Shown: one piece after another, positions 1-11,800 of the stretch
Layout of the letters: each line of letters starts with the position of its first letter
Numbering within the stretch: the first letter of the stretch is position 1
Source: Lepeophtheirus salmonis
Lineage: Eukaryota; Arthropoda; Copepoda; Siphonostomatoida; Caligidae
Direction: 5' to 3'
Length of the DNA stretch: 64,000 nt
NCBI RefSeq assembly: GCF_016086655.4
Contig: NC_052136.2
Location: forward strand, 41,656,492 to 41,720,491
Translations under genes and position numbers: made by a program
Notes under the pieces: model-generated
Databases searched by the model: none
Told to the model about the DNA's origin: nothing
What the model saw: only the letters and a program-made list of their open reading frames with translations

Positions 1-589
1 AATGACCCATTGATCAAATACAGCACCCTCAGGCACAATTCTTCTCCCTAACATAATTTATTTCCATGATTGATTCCTTTTCTTAAAAATGCTGATCGGC
101 GGCAAAACATTGATGACAAACGAGGAGGGGGGTTCCCGTGTGTTCAGATGAAACATGATTCGAGGATTCACTTCTTGATAAGATGGGGAAATATTTATAG
201 GGACTGACTTAGGGTATGTTATATGTATGTGCTTTAAAGGTATGTTAAGTAGTGAGGTCTCATGTCAAAAGACATTTCTTCTCTTCTTTTTAAAATACAA
301 AAAGAATGTTTAAATAAGAAACAAAAAAAAAATTTAATATATAGGTATATAAAGCAATTTGTCCCTACCTTTGTGTATTTTAAGATAGATCAAATTCCTT
401 TTTGAATCTTCTAATTATACTTTAACATTGAATTGTGGAAAATATATGTATGTATATAAAAAGATGAAATAAGTAATCATTTTTTTTTTTTTTTGTTTCA
501 TTTCTGTACAAGAAATCATTTCATAACATAAAATTATTAATTATATTTTAAATGAATTATAACGCTTGAAAAGTGTTTTAAAAAGCTAG
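1..589. other. AT-rich non-coding sequence
   Basis: I see no gene here. The stretch is AT-rich with a poly-T run at about 480-494 and short A runs. No ORF with coding character and no transposon end could be recognised. Confidence 0.6.
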
Positions 590-1235
590 TCTTATCGAAA
601 AGGATCTTCTTATTCGGGTTTCTCGTTTCTCGGAAAATTGTTCTTCAACGAACCTCGAGGAATCCAATTTTTAAGTTTCGGCATCCAAGAAAATTCTGAA
701 ATGAGATTTATGTAACTTATTATTATATATTATATTATAGTAGTTGTCACCATCTATTTGTGAAAGACTCCAAATGAATCAATGTTTTCTACATTAGTAG
801 ATGAAGATATAATTAAATATTCGTCTGTTGATTGATTATAGGTAGTGTCGTGTCATTCCATATCTATTTGGTCCAGTCCAGTCTTGGAACAGATCCTATC
901 GGTCATGGGACCGGTCCTTAAGACTATCAGTCTTTTGGACTATTAGTACTAAAATTGAAAAAAAAATAAAAAAATTAGTTGAGTGACGTCATCAAGGACC
1001 AAACTTTATCAGTTTTAGGATTCATATGTAGGACTGAACTCAACAGGAGCAATACTGAACTGCAGTCCCTGGAGTCTTCAGTCCTAAATAAGTAATGGCA
1101 CAACACTAGTTATATATCCTTCATTGGGTGGCATTTGCACTGCAGTATAACTATTAATAACTTTATCGCAAGTGAATCTTTTATATGTTGTCAATTTTTT
1201 ATAATAACATGAAGAGTGCTAATTTTATTGAATAA
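590..1235 (+). repeat. Dispersed repeat, copy A (interrupted by an inserted element)
   Basis: This segment is similar over several hundred bases to 63400-63790 and, in part, to 56590-56735 on the minus strand. Shared blocks include 'TTTTCTACATTAG' near 783, an 'AATATTCGTCTGTTG' block near 820 that is 'AATACTCGTTTGTTG' in copy B, and a 'GCAGTATAA...ACTTTATC...GTGAATC' block near 1143-1180. The 5' part has a GGGTTTCTCGTTTCTCGG motif that corresponds to GGGATTTCTCATTTCC in copy B. The repeat is split at 843-1108 by an inverted-repeat element absent from copy B. No coding capacity was recognised. The repeat class is unknown to me; the GGGAATTTC-like core could be part of a transposon end. Confidence 0.65.
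843..1108. mobile_element. Short non-autonomous inverted-repeat element (hAT-like MITE)
   Basis: The left end reads TAGTGTCGTGTCATT and the right end is the reverse complement of TAGTGTTGTGCCATT, so 13 of 15 terminal bases match. The element is 266 bp, richer in GC than its surroundings, has no transposase ORF and carries internal GGACTGCAGTCC-like words. The flanks are ATTATAGG (left) and GTTATATA (right), which agree at five of eight positions. That fits a decayed 8-bp hAT duplication better than a simple TA duplication, though a TA duplication at 843-844/1107-1108 cannot be excluded. The related repeat at 63.4-63.8 kb lacks the insert at the same place (GTTATAGGTGC), which independently supports the borders. 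A TGACGTCA palindrome lies at 984-991. Confidence 0.75.
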
Positions 1236-1338
1236 CTAAATATGAGATTTCTAGAGAATTTTTCTTAAATATAAAACTCCAAGAAATCTCATTAATACGG
1301 GATCCGAAAATCTCGAGAAAAAAACCCTACTACTTATG

Positions 1339-1886
1339 TACAGGCTTGTTGATCGGAGCTTCTTCTGATCGTCGACGAATTGCAATATAGTGATATTAGA
1401 TCGCTGATCACAGTATAGCATTCGGTCCTGATCTTTATATAGCAACAGAAATAGCAAAAAAATGGTAATCCAATCATACAGATCCTAAGGAGGACTAGAT
1501 AGAAGCTGAGAGACGAAAAATTTGAGAAGCAGCTCCTGTTGATGTCAAATAAAGAGCTCGAAGAGAAATGATTTATGTAGATAAATTATTATTCGCCGGC
1601 AGACTATCTTTCAGTTTTTTTTCTATATAAATTTTATTGTTCGTCAGCAGGTAATAGTTAAGTTTTTTTCTAAATATACTTTAATTTTTATTATAAAGTA
1701 TTATAAATAAATATATAAACTAATATAGGTTGAAAAAAAATTGTTATTTGAATATGATTGCAATTAAGTTGATCGGATCACTGATCGCAAATGGCTCTGA
1801 TCGTTATATCGCTATATCTCAGTGAATTTCTTATGCCAATTTTGGATTTGATCACATTTTCTTTCCTGATAACTCACAAGCCTGTT
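1339..1886. mobile_element. GATC-rich inverted-repeat element
   Basis: The left end after a TA is CAGGCTTGT (1341-1349). The reverse complement of the right end (1876-1884) is the same CAGGCTTGT. The left flank is TA and the right is TT, so a Tc1-type TA target is possible but one side is altered. The interior has many CTGATCG/GATC words near both ends (1350-1440 and 1770-1850), arranged as diverged copies of one another. No transposase was recognised. A short stretch around 1500-1565 reads as a hydrophilic peptide but is too short to name. Only nine terminal bases match perfectly, so the border call is moderate. Confidence 0.45.
1586..1676. repeat. Diverged tandem duplication of about 42 bp
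   Basis: Unit 1 (1586-1627) and unit 2 (1634-1676) align over their length. Both contain a TTATTRTTCGYCRGCAG core followed by a T-rich tail that ends in CTA. This is a local two-copy tandem duplication within the GATC-rich element. Confidence 0.6.
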
Positions 1887-3696
1887 GATGTAGGTTCATA
1901 TAGTTATAGAACTAATTAATTATGGATTTTGATTATTGTTTCTGCTTCACTTCCTCGACATGTGTAGATAATGTAATGGCCATTAAAACGTTTTTATACT
2001 TCTTGTGTACATACTAATGTACATTGCTTGCTTGCTGCTTGGTTAGTACTTCTACTTCTGACTATATATATCTACTTTTCTATGCCTATAATTAAATATT
2101 AAGTACAGAAGTGAAGAGGAAAGAATACGTGAATTTAATTATGGTTCTCAATTTCATTGAAAAACACGATTCTCACTTACTCAGCTACCAGGATTTTCTT
2201 TTTTTCTTTCTGTTCTTAAAATAATAAAATATCTTCAGTACCAAAAGGGTGATGCTTTTTCAGTCCCTTTTCCAAATGATGATTTATCACTAACGGAATT
2301 GCATCTATTAGTATTAAATACTTTAGTTTTTCCTAAATGGACGAAAGAGAAGTTGAGAATACATACAACAAGACACCTTTTTGATTAGATATTGAAAATA
2401 TTATGTACATAAATCAATATCAAGATATCATCCATTAAAAAGTCGTTTATACAATATTACTCAAGTTCATTGGGTCCTTTTCAAGGACAAACCTTTTAAA
2501 ATACCTTTTAATATATTTTATATAAATATATAGTTATTATAAAGGGTTTTCGGATAGTTAACAATACTTTGTCAAATCTGTAATTAAGTTAAATTCGCAT
2601 ATGTCTATAAAAAAATGAATTTAATAATGTTTGTTTTCTAATGAATAATGTAACCAATTACATCTCAACTTTGTTTATTCAATTTGACTAATAATATTCA
2701 TGTCTTAATTTACCCCATAGGTCAATAATTGAATTTAAATTATGACTATTCGGTCATTATATTGTTTTATATTAGTTCAAAAATGAATAATTTATTACGA
2801 TAATTCAATAAATAACATATGATATGATAAAACTTAAAATTAACATTATATAAATACTAAGTGTAACCATTTGTTAGCCTGATGATATTTCCTTGTCTAT
2901 GAAAAAACTTTTTGGCGCATGATGCCTCTATTGAGATGAAAACTGTTGCGTCTTGACGAAGGTGGCCGAGATACCAATTATTTAATTAAAACTTTATTAT
3001 GTTTTCCTCGCATCCTATGGAGTTGGCCCTTCTCTTTGATGAATTCCCCATATTAAATTAAAAAAGGTGAGTTCATAGAAGTAGCGTAATAATTTAAAGA
3101 GTAAATGATGGCAACATTGGCGCCCTCTAGCTGACAAATAAGTATTATTCTAGCCAACTATTAAAATGAATTTCGTGGTCATCTCTTAGCCGCTTGGTTT
3201 ATAGCTTTGGTCCTCCTTGATTATGAAAGCAATGTAATAATATGTATAATATTATTATTAGCTATCTGAGAGTCCTATAAATAAACGTGGACTTATTTGA
3301 TCAAAGAAACAATACAACCCATATATAAAACCATATCTAGTTGTATTTTTTGTAGAGGTTATTCATATTCAAGCCAAAAAAAAAATTAAAAAAGAAGAGA
3401 AGAGACACTTTTAGGAGTTCTACTTTAACTAAGAATAGTTATAATGAATCTTCAAGGTTATATAATTTTCTTTACTCTTTAACTATAATTCTATTGTGTC
3501 ATTGTTGTTGCCGTCATTATATATATTTAAAGTAACATAATTTAAGAAGGAGACGAACTACATACATACACAGAGGAAAAAAGAAAAAAATATTTATGAT
3601 TCTTCCAACACATCCTTTTAACAACAACAGCGGGAGCAGTACAATGACATAATAATTAAGAAGTATCTCTTTTAACCCTATTGTGTAGATTGCTGC
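1887..3696. other. AT-rich non-coding sequence
   Basis: No gene or transposon end was recognised. A slightly GC-richer patch lies at 2905-2975. Its 'GGTGGCCGAG' word resembles part of a tRNA-Ser, but nothing around it folds as a tRNA. Confidence 0.55.
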
Positions 3697-3751
3697 TTAT
3701 TCTTCATCGTCATCAGACTCCTTAGTTCTCATCCTCAGGTGTTGTTGCTCT
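3697..3751 (-). CDS. Candidate terminal coding exon with acidic C-terminus
   Basis: Reading the minus strand, a TATATTGTAG acceptor-like site is followed by an open segment encoding EQQHLRMRTKESDDDEE and a TAA stop (3697-3699). The peptide is strongly hydrophilic and its acidic run before the stop is a common style of protein C-terminus. The segment is more GC-rich than its neighbours. I do not recognise the protein. No upstream exon could be linked, and no clear AATAAA lies close behind the stop, so this could also be chance. Phase at the acceptor would be one leftover base followed by GAG. Confidence 0.25.
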
Positions 3752-6700
3752 CTACAATATACATAGTACTTAAGTAACAAAACACGGGTGATATAAATCT
3801 AAACAAAACAGCTACTTTTACAAAATAAAAATAAAAAAACACCTCTTTCCTTTGTATCCAAATGATTCTTTTGTTTATGTTCGTTATTTAAAATATTATG
3901 AAGCAATAACATGGGCGACCTTGATCCTCATCGGCTAAGGAAGGATCAGTCAATAATAATAATTATTATTAGGGGTACTATATTTAAGTGTTTTCTACGC
4001 TTTAACAATCAACTATCAGAGCATATTAAAGAAGTTTTGTTCAAGTTCCATTTAAAAAATGAAATGAATCATTTTAGATATGATTTATTTAGTGCAGTGC
4101 TTGGAATACTTAAGTATAATGCAATTAGTGAAGTTCCATTAAATTTGGCCATAATTTTGTTAACGTCGTAATTTTTGAGTATGTGTAATATGACAGATTA
4201 TAAAGTTCCAATGTCCACAGTTTCATTAGTCATATATGCATAACTAATAAGTAATTTTGATGCATCAAATGATAGCTCCAATTCATAGTTGTATAATTTA
4301 AAAAAGGCCAGCTTTACTTTTTGACATATTACTCAGCTGTTAGAAGGAGTTAAAGTGAGTCAACTTTCCCTCCTACTACTCTGACCTGAAACACAAATAT
4401 ATGTTTGATTGCACTGAACGCTTAACCGAATTATTTCATTTAAATATTTAATTAATCACAAATAATTATATTTTCCTAACATTATAGTAGGAGAAACTTG
4501 CTAGAAATTGACAAACGCTTCTTGGCCCACTTTCTCCTACACAACTGTTACCTATGTATAATGTCTTTCGTAAAATTTAGGTAATAATCTATGTTTCGGC
4601 CCAATTTTGAAGTCAGATCTTGTATAAATACGCAAAAATATAATCTATATTCATTTGTATCTAAAGGGTTTGTGTAATTCGTTCTTTTTGTTGTGACTAG
4701 TTATTCCTAGTATACATATTCCATAGACTCCGGAACCAATTCATAAGTGTAAGTTTTGGCGGAGGGGAAGTGACGTCACATATTGATTAACAATAATAAA
4801 TCACTGATTGGTATTGGTTTTTCCAAAAGTGAGGAAAGGATCCTCTGTTCCTCCTGTTTTGGGCTCTATGGCTTATTCATATCCTAATTATATGAAGATA
4901 AATTGATTATTTTTCTATAAAATGTTCATGTCTCTCTCTCTCTTCTTACTAATTGTAGTCTTTAATATTAAGTTTTACAACAAATAAGAATATAATTCAA
5001 TTGTTTTTCTGTCAAAAAACCATAGTTTATTTCTTTCCAATATATACATACATAAATAGTTGGATTAATGTTGGGGGATAATAATTAAAGCTGTACTTGG
5101 TCTAGGCCCGAGCCTGAAAGCCTGCTGTCTGAATTTCATTGTAGCCCGAACTTGTCAGCTCGATATTTATTTTATACAATACCTACATAAGGTATTGCAT
5201 AGTATATATATATTTAGAGATAGTCTTTTGATGTCCTATCACTATTCCGCCGCCCCCTCCCCAAACTATTCAAGGTCATGTGAATTCGGGTACAAAAATT
5301 GATGATGAAAATGATAAAATACGTTATTAAGAGACTTTGGAGTCATCATCAATTTCTTCCCTTCTCTAAGAAGATGTCTTTTATTTCTCTTATTATTATT
5401 ATTGTTATATATAATCATTATTTTCTTTCTCATCTTTCTTTAGTGAAATAGTAATTAATTTTGTACAATTCCAATATTATATTACAAATGTATTGAAGTG
5501 ATTCTCTGTCTTCATTTTTTCTTTTATTATGTCTGCCTTTGTGTACTCTTACTACAGTATATTATTTATAAATTATATATAGTAGGTAATATTTCATTTT
5601 TTTTGTCGTCTTAATGATGAAGTTCTTTTATTTATGAGAACCATCAACATAATTTGCCGACATTTATTATGATACTATCATTATTATTTTGGTATTTTTA
5701 AAAGTTGCCGGTTTCAATTGGAGTAAAAACTTATTAAATTGATTATATAGAATAATCCTCTCAAAAATTTTATATTGTCGACTACCTGAGAAAATATCAA
5801 GATCTCCAAGTACCTCAATTATTTAATTTGACAAAAATGTATATTTTTTAATGATTTTCTTTTATAAACGACACATTTGTGGACTTTTGTTTGATTAAAA
5901 AAAATATTCTTTTTTACATAATTTTTTGAAACCTTCGCCTCTACTTAAACTTCTGCATCAGCGATGCCAGTTGGAATTTTATAATATCCCTCGATATCCC
6001 ACCCTAAAAATACAAAGAATCAACACTGAAATACTTTAAAATTTAAATAAATAACTAGCTGCAGTTAAAATTAGAAGAAACGAGAACGAGTTCTGAACGA
6101 GTAGTAAACTCTTAACACTTTACATAAAAAAAGGTTGAAGATTTAATAAATATAATCAAAAGAAATTTACCAATTATTGTTGCATGCATAAAGTCCCAAG
6201 ATTGTGATATTTTTATAAAAATGATCTCTAAAGTAAAGTAATTATACCAAGATTTAGGGATAAATCCCAAGGAGTGGCATCTCTGCTATGTATATCACTC
6301 ATTTTAGAGCCGCTGATATATGTTGCTATATGATATAAATATAAAACAGTAAAGTGGAGTTTTTTCAAGTAAAGTTTCTTTAAAAGTGAATTTACTTTTT
6401 GTTTTAAATTTCATTTTGTCTTTGTATAAAGATATAAATATAAAGAACTTTGGCTCCAACATGGTTTGGTTTGTTATACAACATTTCGTTATTTTTACTG
6501 TATCTTGCAAAATTTTATTCGAAAAAAAAAGCTCTGATGCGCTTGGTTGTTGGCAAATCCTTCCCAACTATATAATTATTATTCAATCATTGTTGATTAT
6601 AATTGTTCACAACTTGACATCTACTAATTTGAATTATTAATTATTATAATTTTGTATAAATATATTATATAGTTATTTTTTATAACTGAATTAACACAGT

Positions 6701-8796
6701 AATAATCTGTAACGTTAAGAACAATGATGTTGTGTATATATATGATATTTTGTACAAACAGTTGTAACTTTTACAAACAGTCACGTTAAAAAACTTAAAT
6801 TCAATGGGCACCAGGACCCTGAATAAATGTTTTTTTTCTTTCAGCTTTAATAACTTGAGAAGAAATCTTTATTTACTTATTTTTTAAATGTTTCGATTAC
6901 CTTTTTTATATCTATAAAAGCCCAAAAATTATTATTTCATATTTATTTATTAATATGCAACTATTATCTCCTATACAGTCACAGCTGTGTTGCACATTTA
7001 AAAATAAAAAGTTGTTAAGTACAGCAATTTAAAATAATGTTGTTACAATTTGGCAATTTTTGTGGAATAAAATTAATTATACAATAAGTGACAGAGTACA
7101 TATGAATAAAGTATGTAATCAAGTTTTTTTGCCCCTCCTTCATACTCACATTTGATACACATGATTGTAGTTTGTGTTCACAGTGTCACCCCTCCTACCT
7201 GCATACGTACATTGCACATAGCCTCTATGTAGTTTTAATCTGAAAATATACAAATTACACCCTGATATATGTACTAAATATATAATATAATTACATCATT
7301 CTAAACCCAAGTTCTGTAAATTCAAGCATTTCTTCTTTATATATTGCAAATGATACAACCTGTTATTGCCATTTACAGCTTGTACAAAATATCTACTTCT
7401 ACAGAGCAAGGTATACTTATATACGAGTACATACTTGTAAAAATGGTGATATTTGATGTTATATTTAAAGACATTTTAAATATGAATTGATGACTTTTTA
7501 TGAGGATTTGACCCTATCGTGTATTTTCGGTATAAATGTGTACTTACAAAAAGAATTTATTTATGTTCTTTAAGAAATAAAGAGAAATAAAAACGAGTTT
7601 ATTTTGTTTCCTTTTTGCTAAATTATTTATTTCTTAGAGAAAATAATCTGACAAAAAGAAATACTAAAAAAGGAAAATCTCCTATCGTTTAAATAGTTAA
7701 TAAATTGGTCAAAGTTTATCACCAATCCTCTCAATTTCTCTCTAAAGGATCTCTCAAACATAAAAGAGAAGTAATGTTTGATAAAAAAATCATTTACACC
7801 TGTTGGGGCACATCCACAAACACACACACACCTGTCAGGGATATAAGCAATTTTAATACATCATTATGGGTATATTGTAAGCTTTTGGAAGGCATTAGTG
7901 AAAAATAGGACTACATACTTTGAAGACTTATCATCATTTGTAAGTATTAGCTGCATTCCAGGATATTATTCGTTTCCTTTCAATCGATGTAGATTGTAGA
8001 AAGAACATATATATTTATGCAGTTATTCAATTCCTTAGAGACTACCTGAATCTACGTTCACAAGGGAAATGCATGCCTAAATATTGCCACTTTAGACCTC
8101 AGATTTGAAAAATTATATAACTTTATCTTAGAGCCCGGCAAGCTGTTTGATATCGAAAAGGAAGAATGATCCTAATAGGAGTTGAGTTTTCTTTTTAAGA
8201 TAGGCTCCTCGCGGGGGCTTTGTTTACATAATTATACACTTTAGTTTAGTGAGTTAATTGATTAATTATTTAATTAATGGTAAAAAATATATAATTATAA
8301 CTCCATTAGCATTTTTTTTTTAAATAAATTAATTTATAATGTCTTATTTTAAAGGAAGACTTTAGATTTTGTTTTTTAGTAAAAGCTAAATTTTCGTCAG
8401 GCAAAGATAATAAATTTTATCAATTTCCTATTGGTACTTATACTTTGTATCCCGAAATATTTGTTGCAGAGAGGCACAAAATCCCACCAGGTCACAATAG
8501 TATCCCAACCTAATAAAAGCTTCACTATATATTTGGAGTAGTGTTTTAAACGTTGATTGAGTGTCCTCTAATTAGCTATCATTAAGATGGGAACAGCTCC
8601 CCAATGAAGAGTAGTCTCATTGTTGAAAAGAATGGTACAATTTATAATTTAGACATCACCCCCCACCCTCTTTTTTTTTTTTTTGGAGGAAAGGATTAGT
8701 ATATGACGTCATTTAATCATTTTATTTGAGTATTTAATTATTATTATTTTCCTATGAAGGACTTTTTGACTGAGAATATTTATCTAATTAATTTAT

Positions 8797-8833
<37 letters not shown>

Positions 8834-11800
8834 TTAATTTTACTTATATTGTGCTAAAATTATACAACTTTTATCATGAAAATATAAAAATATAAAAAGG
8901 ATCGTAAATTCAATGACCTCTAAAATATACATACACACATAAATGTTTATGAGCCAAAGTTGGATTACAATATTCAGATTCTAAATATATATTCAAATTA
9001 AAATTTTCTTCGTCATATTTGAACTATTATACTCATAAGAATAATGATAATAATAATTGTTGGGTTATAGCCACTACTAGCCACCGTAGAGGGATTCCTC
9101 GGCATCTTACAGATCCGTGTTTTGCTTGGATTTTTCTTTTTCTTTTTGTGCTTTTCTTCTTATTTTTTTTTTATTTTTTTCATAGTAATTCAAGCTCAAA
9201 TAAAATAAGCATAATTCAAATTTTTAGAGTCACGATATTGTGAAAAGAATCAAATATTTCTACTTTGGATCATACCCATCCACTAAAAATCATTTGTCCA
9301 CTCACAATAGAGCTCCTAATTCCTATAGTATAGCTATACTATGTAAACTTAAATTTCTATTGAATTTTATATTTAAGCATCATCAAAGACCATGTTTTTT
9401 ATTCTTGGAACTGATCGAGGTCCAATTATTCATAAGTCACTCCTCAGTGCTCTCGAAACTTGTATCTGGACGTATATTTTTAAACTTCTAAACACTTTTC
9501 CAGCATTTGTCGTTCTAACAACAATCATTTAGATATTTGCAAACAGTTCTTGAAAACAACGTGTATTTTGATGGAGAATATGATATATGTATGTACACTT
9601 TTCCCATTTTTATCATCACAATATACCATGTTGTAAATGTAGAAAATCTTCGCTTTATTTTTACACATCCTGAAGCAAAAGATAAAAAAATATATTTTTG
9701 TACAACTTTATGTTATATCACTTATTTATATGTACAATGTACATAATATATATATAAAGGACCATTGGTATTGGCGCCTATAGCATCTTTTGAAAACGAA
9801 GGAATACATAAGAAAGAGGAGTCGGAATGTGAAAGAATCCAACAAGTATGAAGTAGATAACCAGGATCATAATCATAATACCTCTAGTAGTTTATAGTAA
9901 CACTGATTCAGTGCTAGGAAAATACTTTCTAAGTTAATTCATTTTCTGCTTTTTCCTTCCTAGTAAATCTTTTTCCAGTAAATTTCTTCCCCGCAAAATT
10001 AATTCCTATTTTTAGAAGGGATATTTTGTTAATAACTAAATCAGTAATCAAGCTAATTGTATGCAATATTGCTTATTAAATATATAAAGAAATTTTGGCC
10101 AACACATTCAAATATAAATAGCTACGCTTTTAATAAAATATTACTAACCAATATTATAATACAGTATCGAATAAAATACAAAAACAATGTAGGATTTTAA
10201 TATTATAAAATATATTGATGAAATTCATTTTATAAATTATGGAGAAATAATATGACAAGGATAGTCGTGTAGCACTTAAGAGATAAATGGTTGTTGGTGT
10301 GATTGACTTATATGGCTAACTACCACATGACTTCGTGACTTTTTCTGTTTCTTTTTGGAGGAAAGGTAATGTTAAATAACCCGTCTAAATCACATTTATT
10401 TGTAGATAGTATATTTTTTAATGAGTAGTAATCTCCAGTGCCGAGGTTTCCTTGCACAGCGTCACACAAAAACTACCAACTAGTTTATAAGCATATGACA
10501 TCACAAAATATCCCTCCTATAAATAATATTGAAGTGGCGCGGAATGAATTTTGCAGAGGGAGGAATTTTCTAGGGACGTATCTAAAGATCCTGCACTGAA
10601 TCACGCATGTATTTACTATATCTAGAATGTGAATAATGAAGGAAGTGTAAGAGTAAGGGTTAGTCATTACCTAATAATTGTCTATGTACATGAAAATTTG
10701 TCTAAGTGTCCTTCAGGAACAGCAAAAATATATTTTTTTCCTTACTTATTTTTGAAATAACAACTTGAAATGATATTGAATAAATATCTCTATTATTTTC
10801 AATTGAAGGACATGTTATTTTGAATAGAATGAATAAGACATCTATATTTGTATACATATACAAGCATGTGAGTGAATCCCATTAACATCCCGAAAAGGAA
10901 GTTGCAAGTAATTATGGGCTATTGAGGTATTTTGCTTGGGTCATCATCATTTTGAAATGGGATCTAAATAGTATAACTCAAGTAAGGGATTTATATATTT
11001 GTATTGTACCTATATAGAGCTACTTGCTATGAGAAAATCACTATGAAGGAAATATATGAGATAATTGGAGGAGCAACGATCCCTTATAAATTGTTCTAAC
11101 TCACTTTTATATACTATTACCATTAGTTTTTAATTCCACTTCTTAGATTACAGGAGTCATAATTATCTCCTCCTTATTTGTCATATCTCCTTGATCATTC
11201 TAATTATTATTATTCCTCTCTTGGAAAAAACGTCTTAAAGTCAAGATTAAATAACTAATTGTAGTGTGTGTATGTACTGTGTATTATAAACGAATCATTG
11301 GATCTATGTTAAAGGTAAGTGGATCTCATGACGACACGATATGTAGGCTCTTCTTTTTCTCCTTTTTTAAAAGAAGGAAACAAAGTTTCTTTGTCTATGA
11401 ATCCAATTAACGGAGATCATGAAAGAGAATTCAACGTGATTTACATGGAAGAACCATTTAAAGGATCATTTAAAAAGAACTAAATTGGCTTGGGTTGCCT
11501 TTTCTATATAAGTATTTCACTTACATAATAAGTTTAGCTTATAACACAATAGCTAGTCAATAGACTAAGTATATCAAAGCTATAAGCAAAGTGGTGAAAA
11601 CTTGCATGTCAGCTTGAGTGGATACCCTATCTACGTAAAATATCCCCCCCAAAGATGTCACTGTTGATATACCACAAATAACATAACTTTATCATTTTAC
11701 CTTGGAGGTATACAATTTTTTTCTTCCTTCGTAGAATTCATCTAGTTAATATTTATTCAATTCAAATTTTCATAGAGGTTGCATAGTTAGTTATAGAGGA

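Noticed and set aside
2960..2976. GGTGGCCGAG word as part of a tRNA-Ser
   Set aside because: No cloverleaf, no B box and no acceptor pairing around it.
6304..6640. Overlapping open frames of 84-87 codons on both strands
   Set aside because: Both strands open at once, AT-driven composition and no motif; expected by chance in AT-rich DNA.
8799..8830. Poly-A run as a LINE or processed pseudogene tail
   Set aside because: No coding or LINE-like sequence precedes it and no target duplication is visible.
9019..9746. Three consecutive plus-strand frames (9019-9243, 9240-9491, 9537-9746) that could suggest a split gene
   Set aside because: Low-complexity leucine/phenylalanine runs from T tracts, no family motif and no convincing splice sites.
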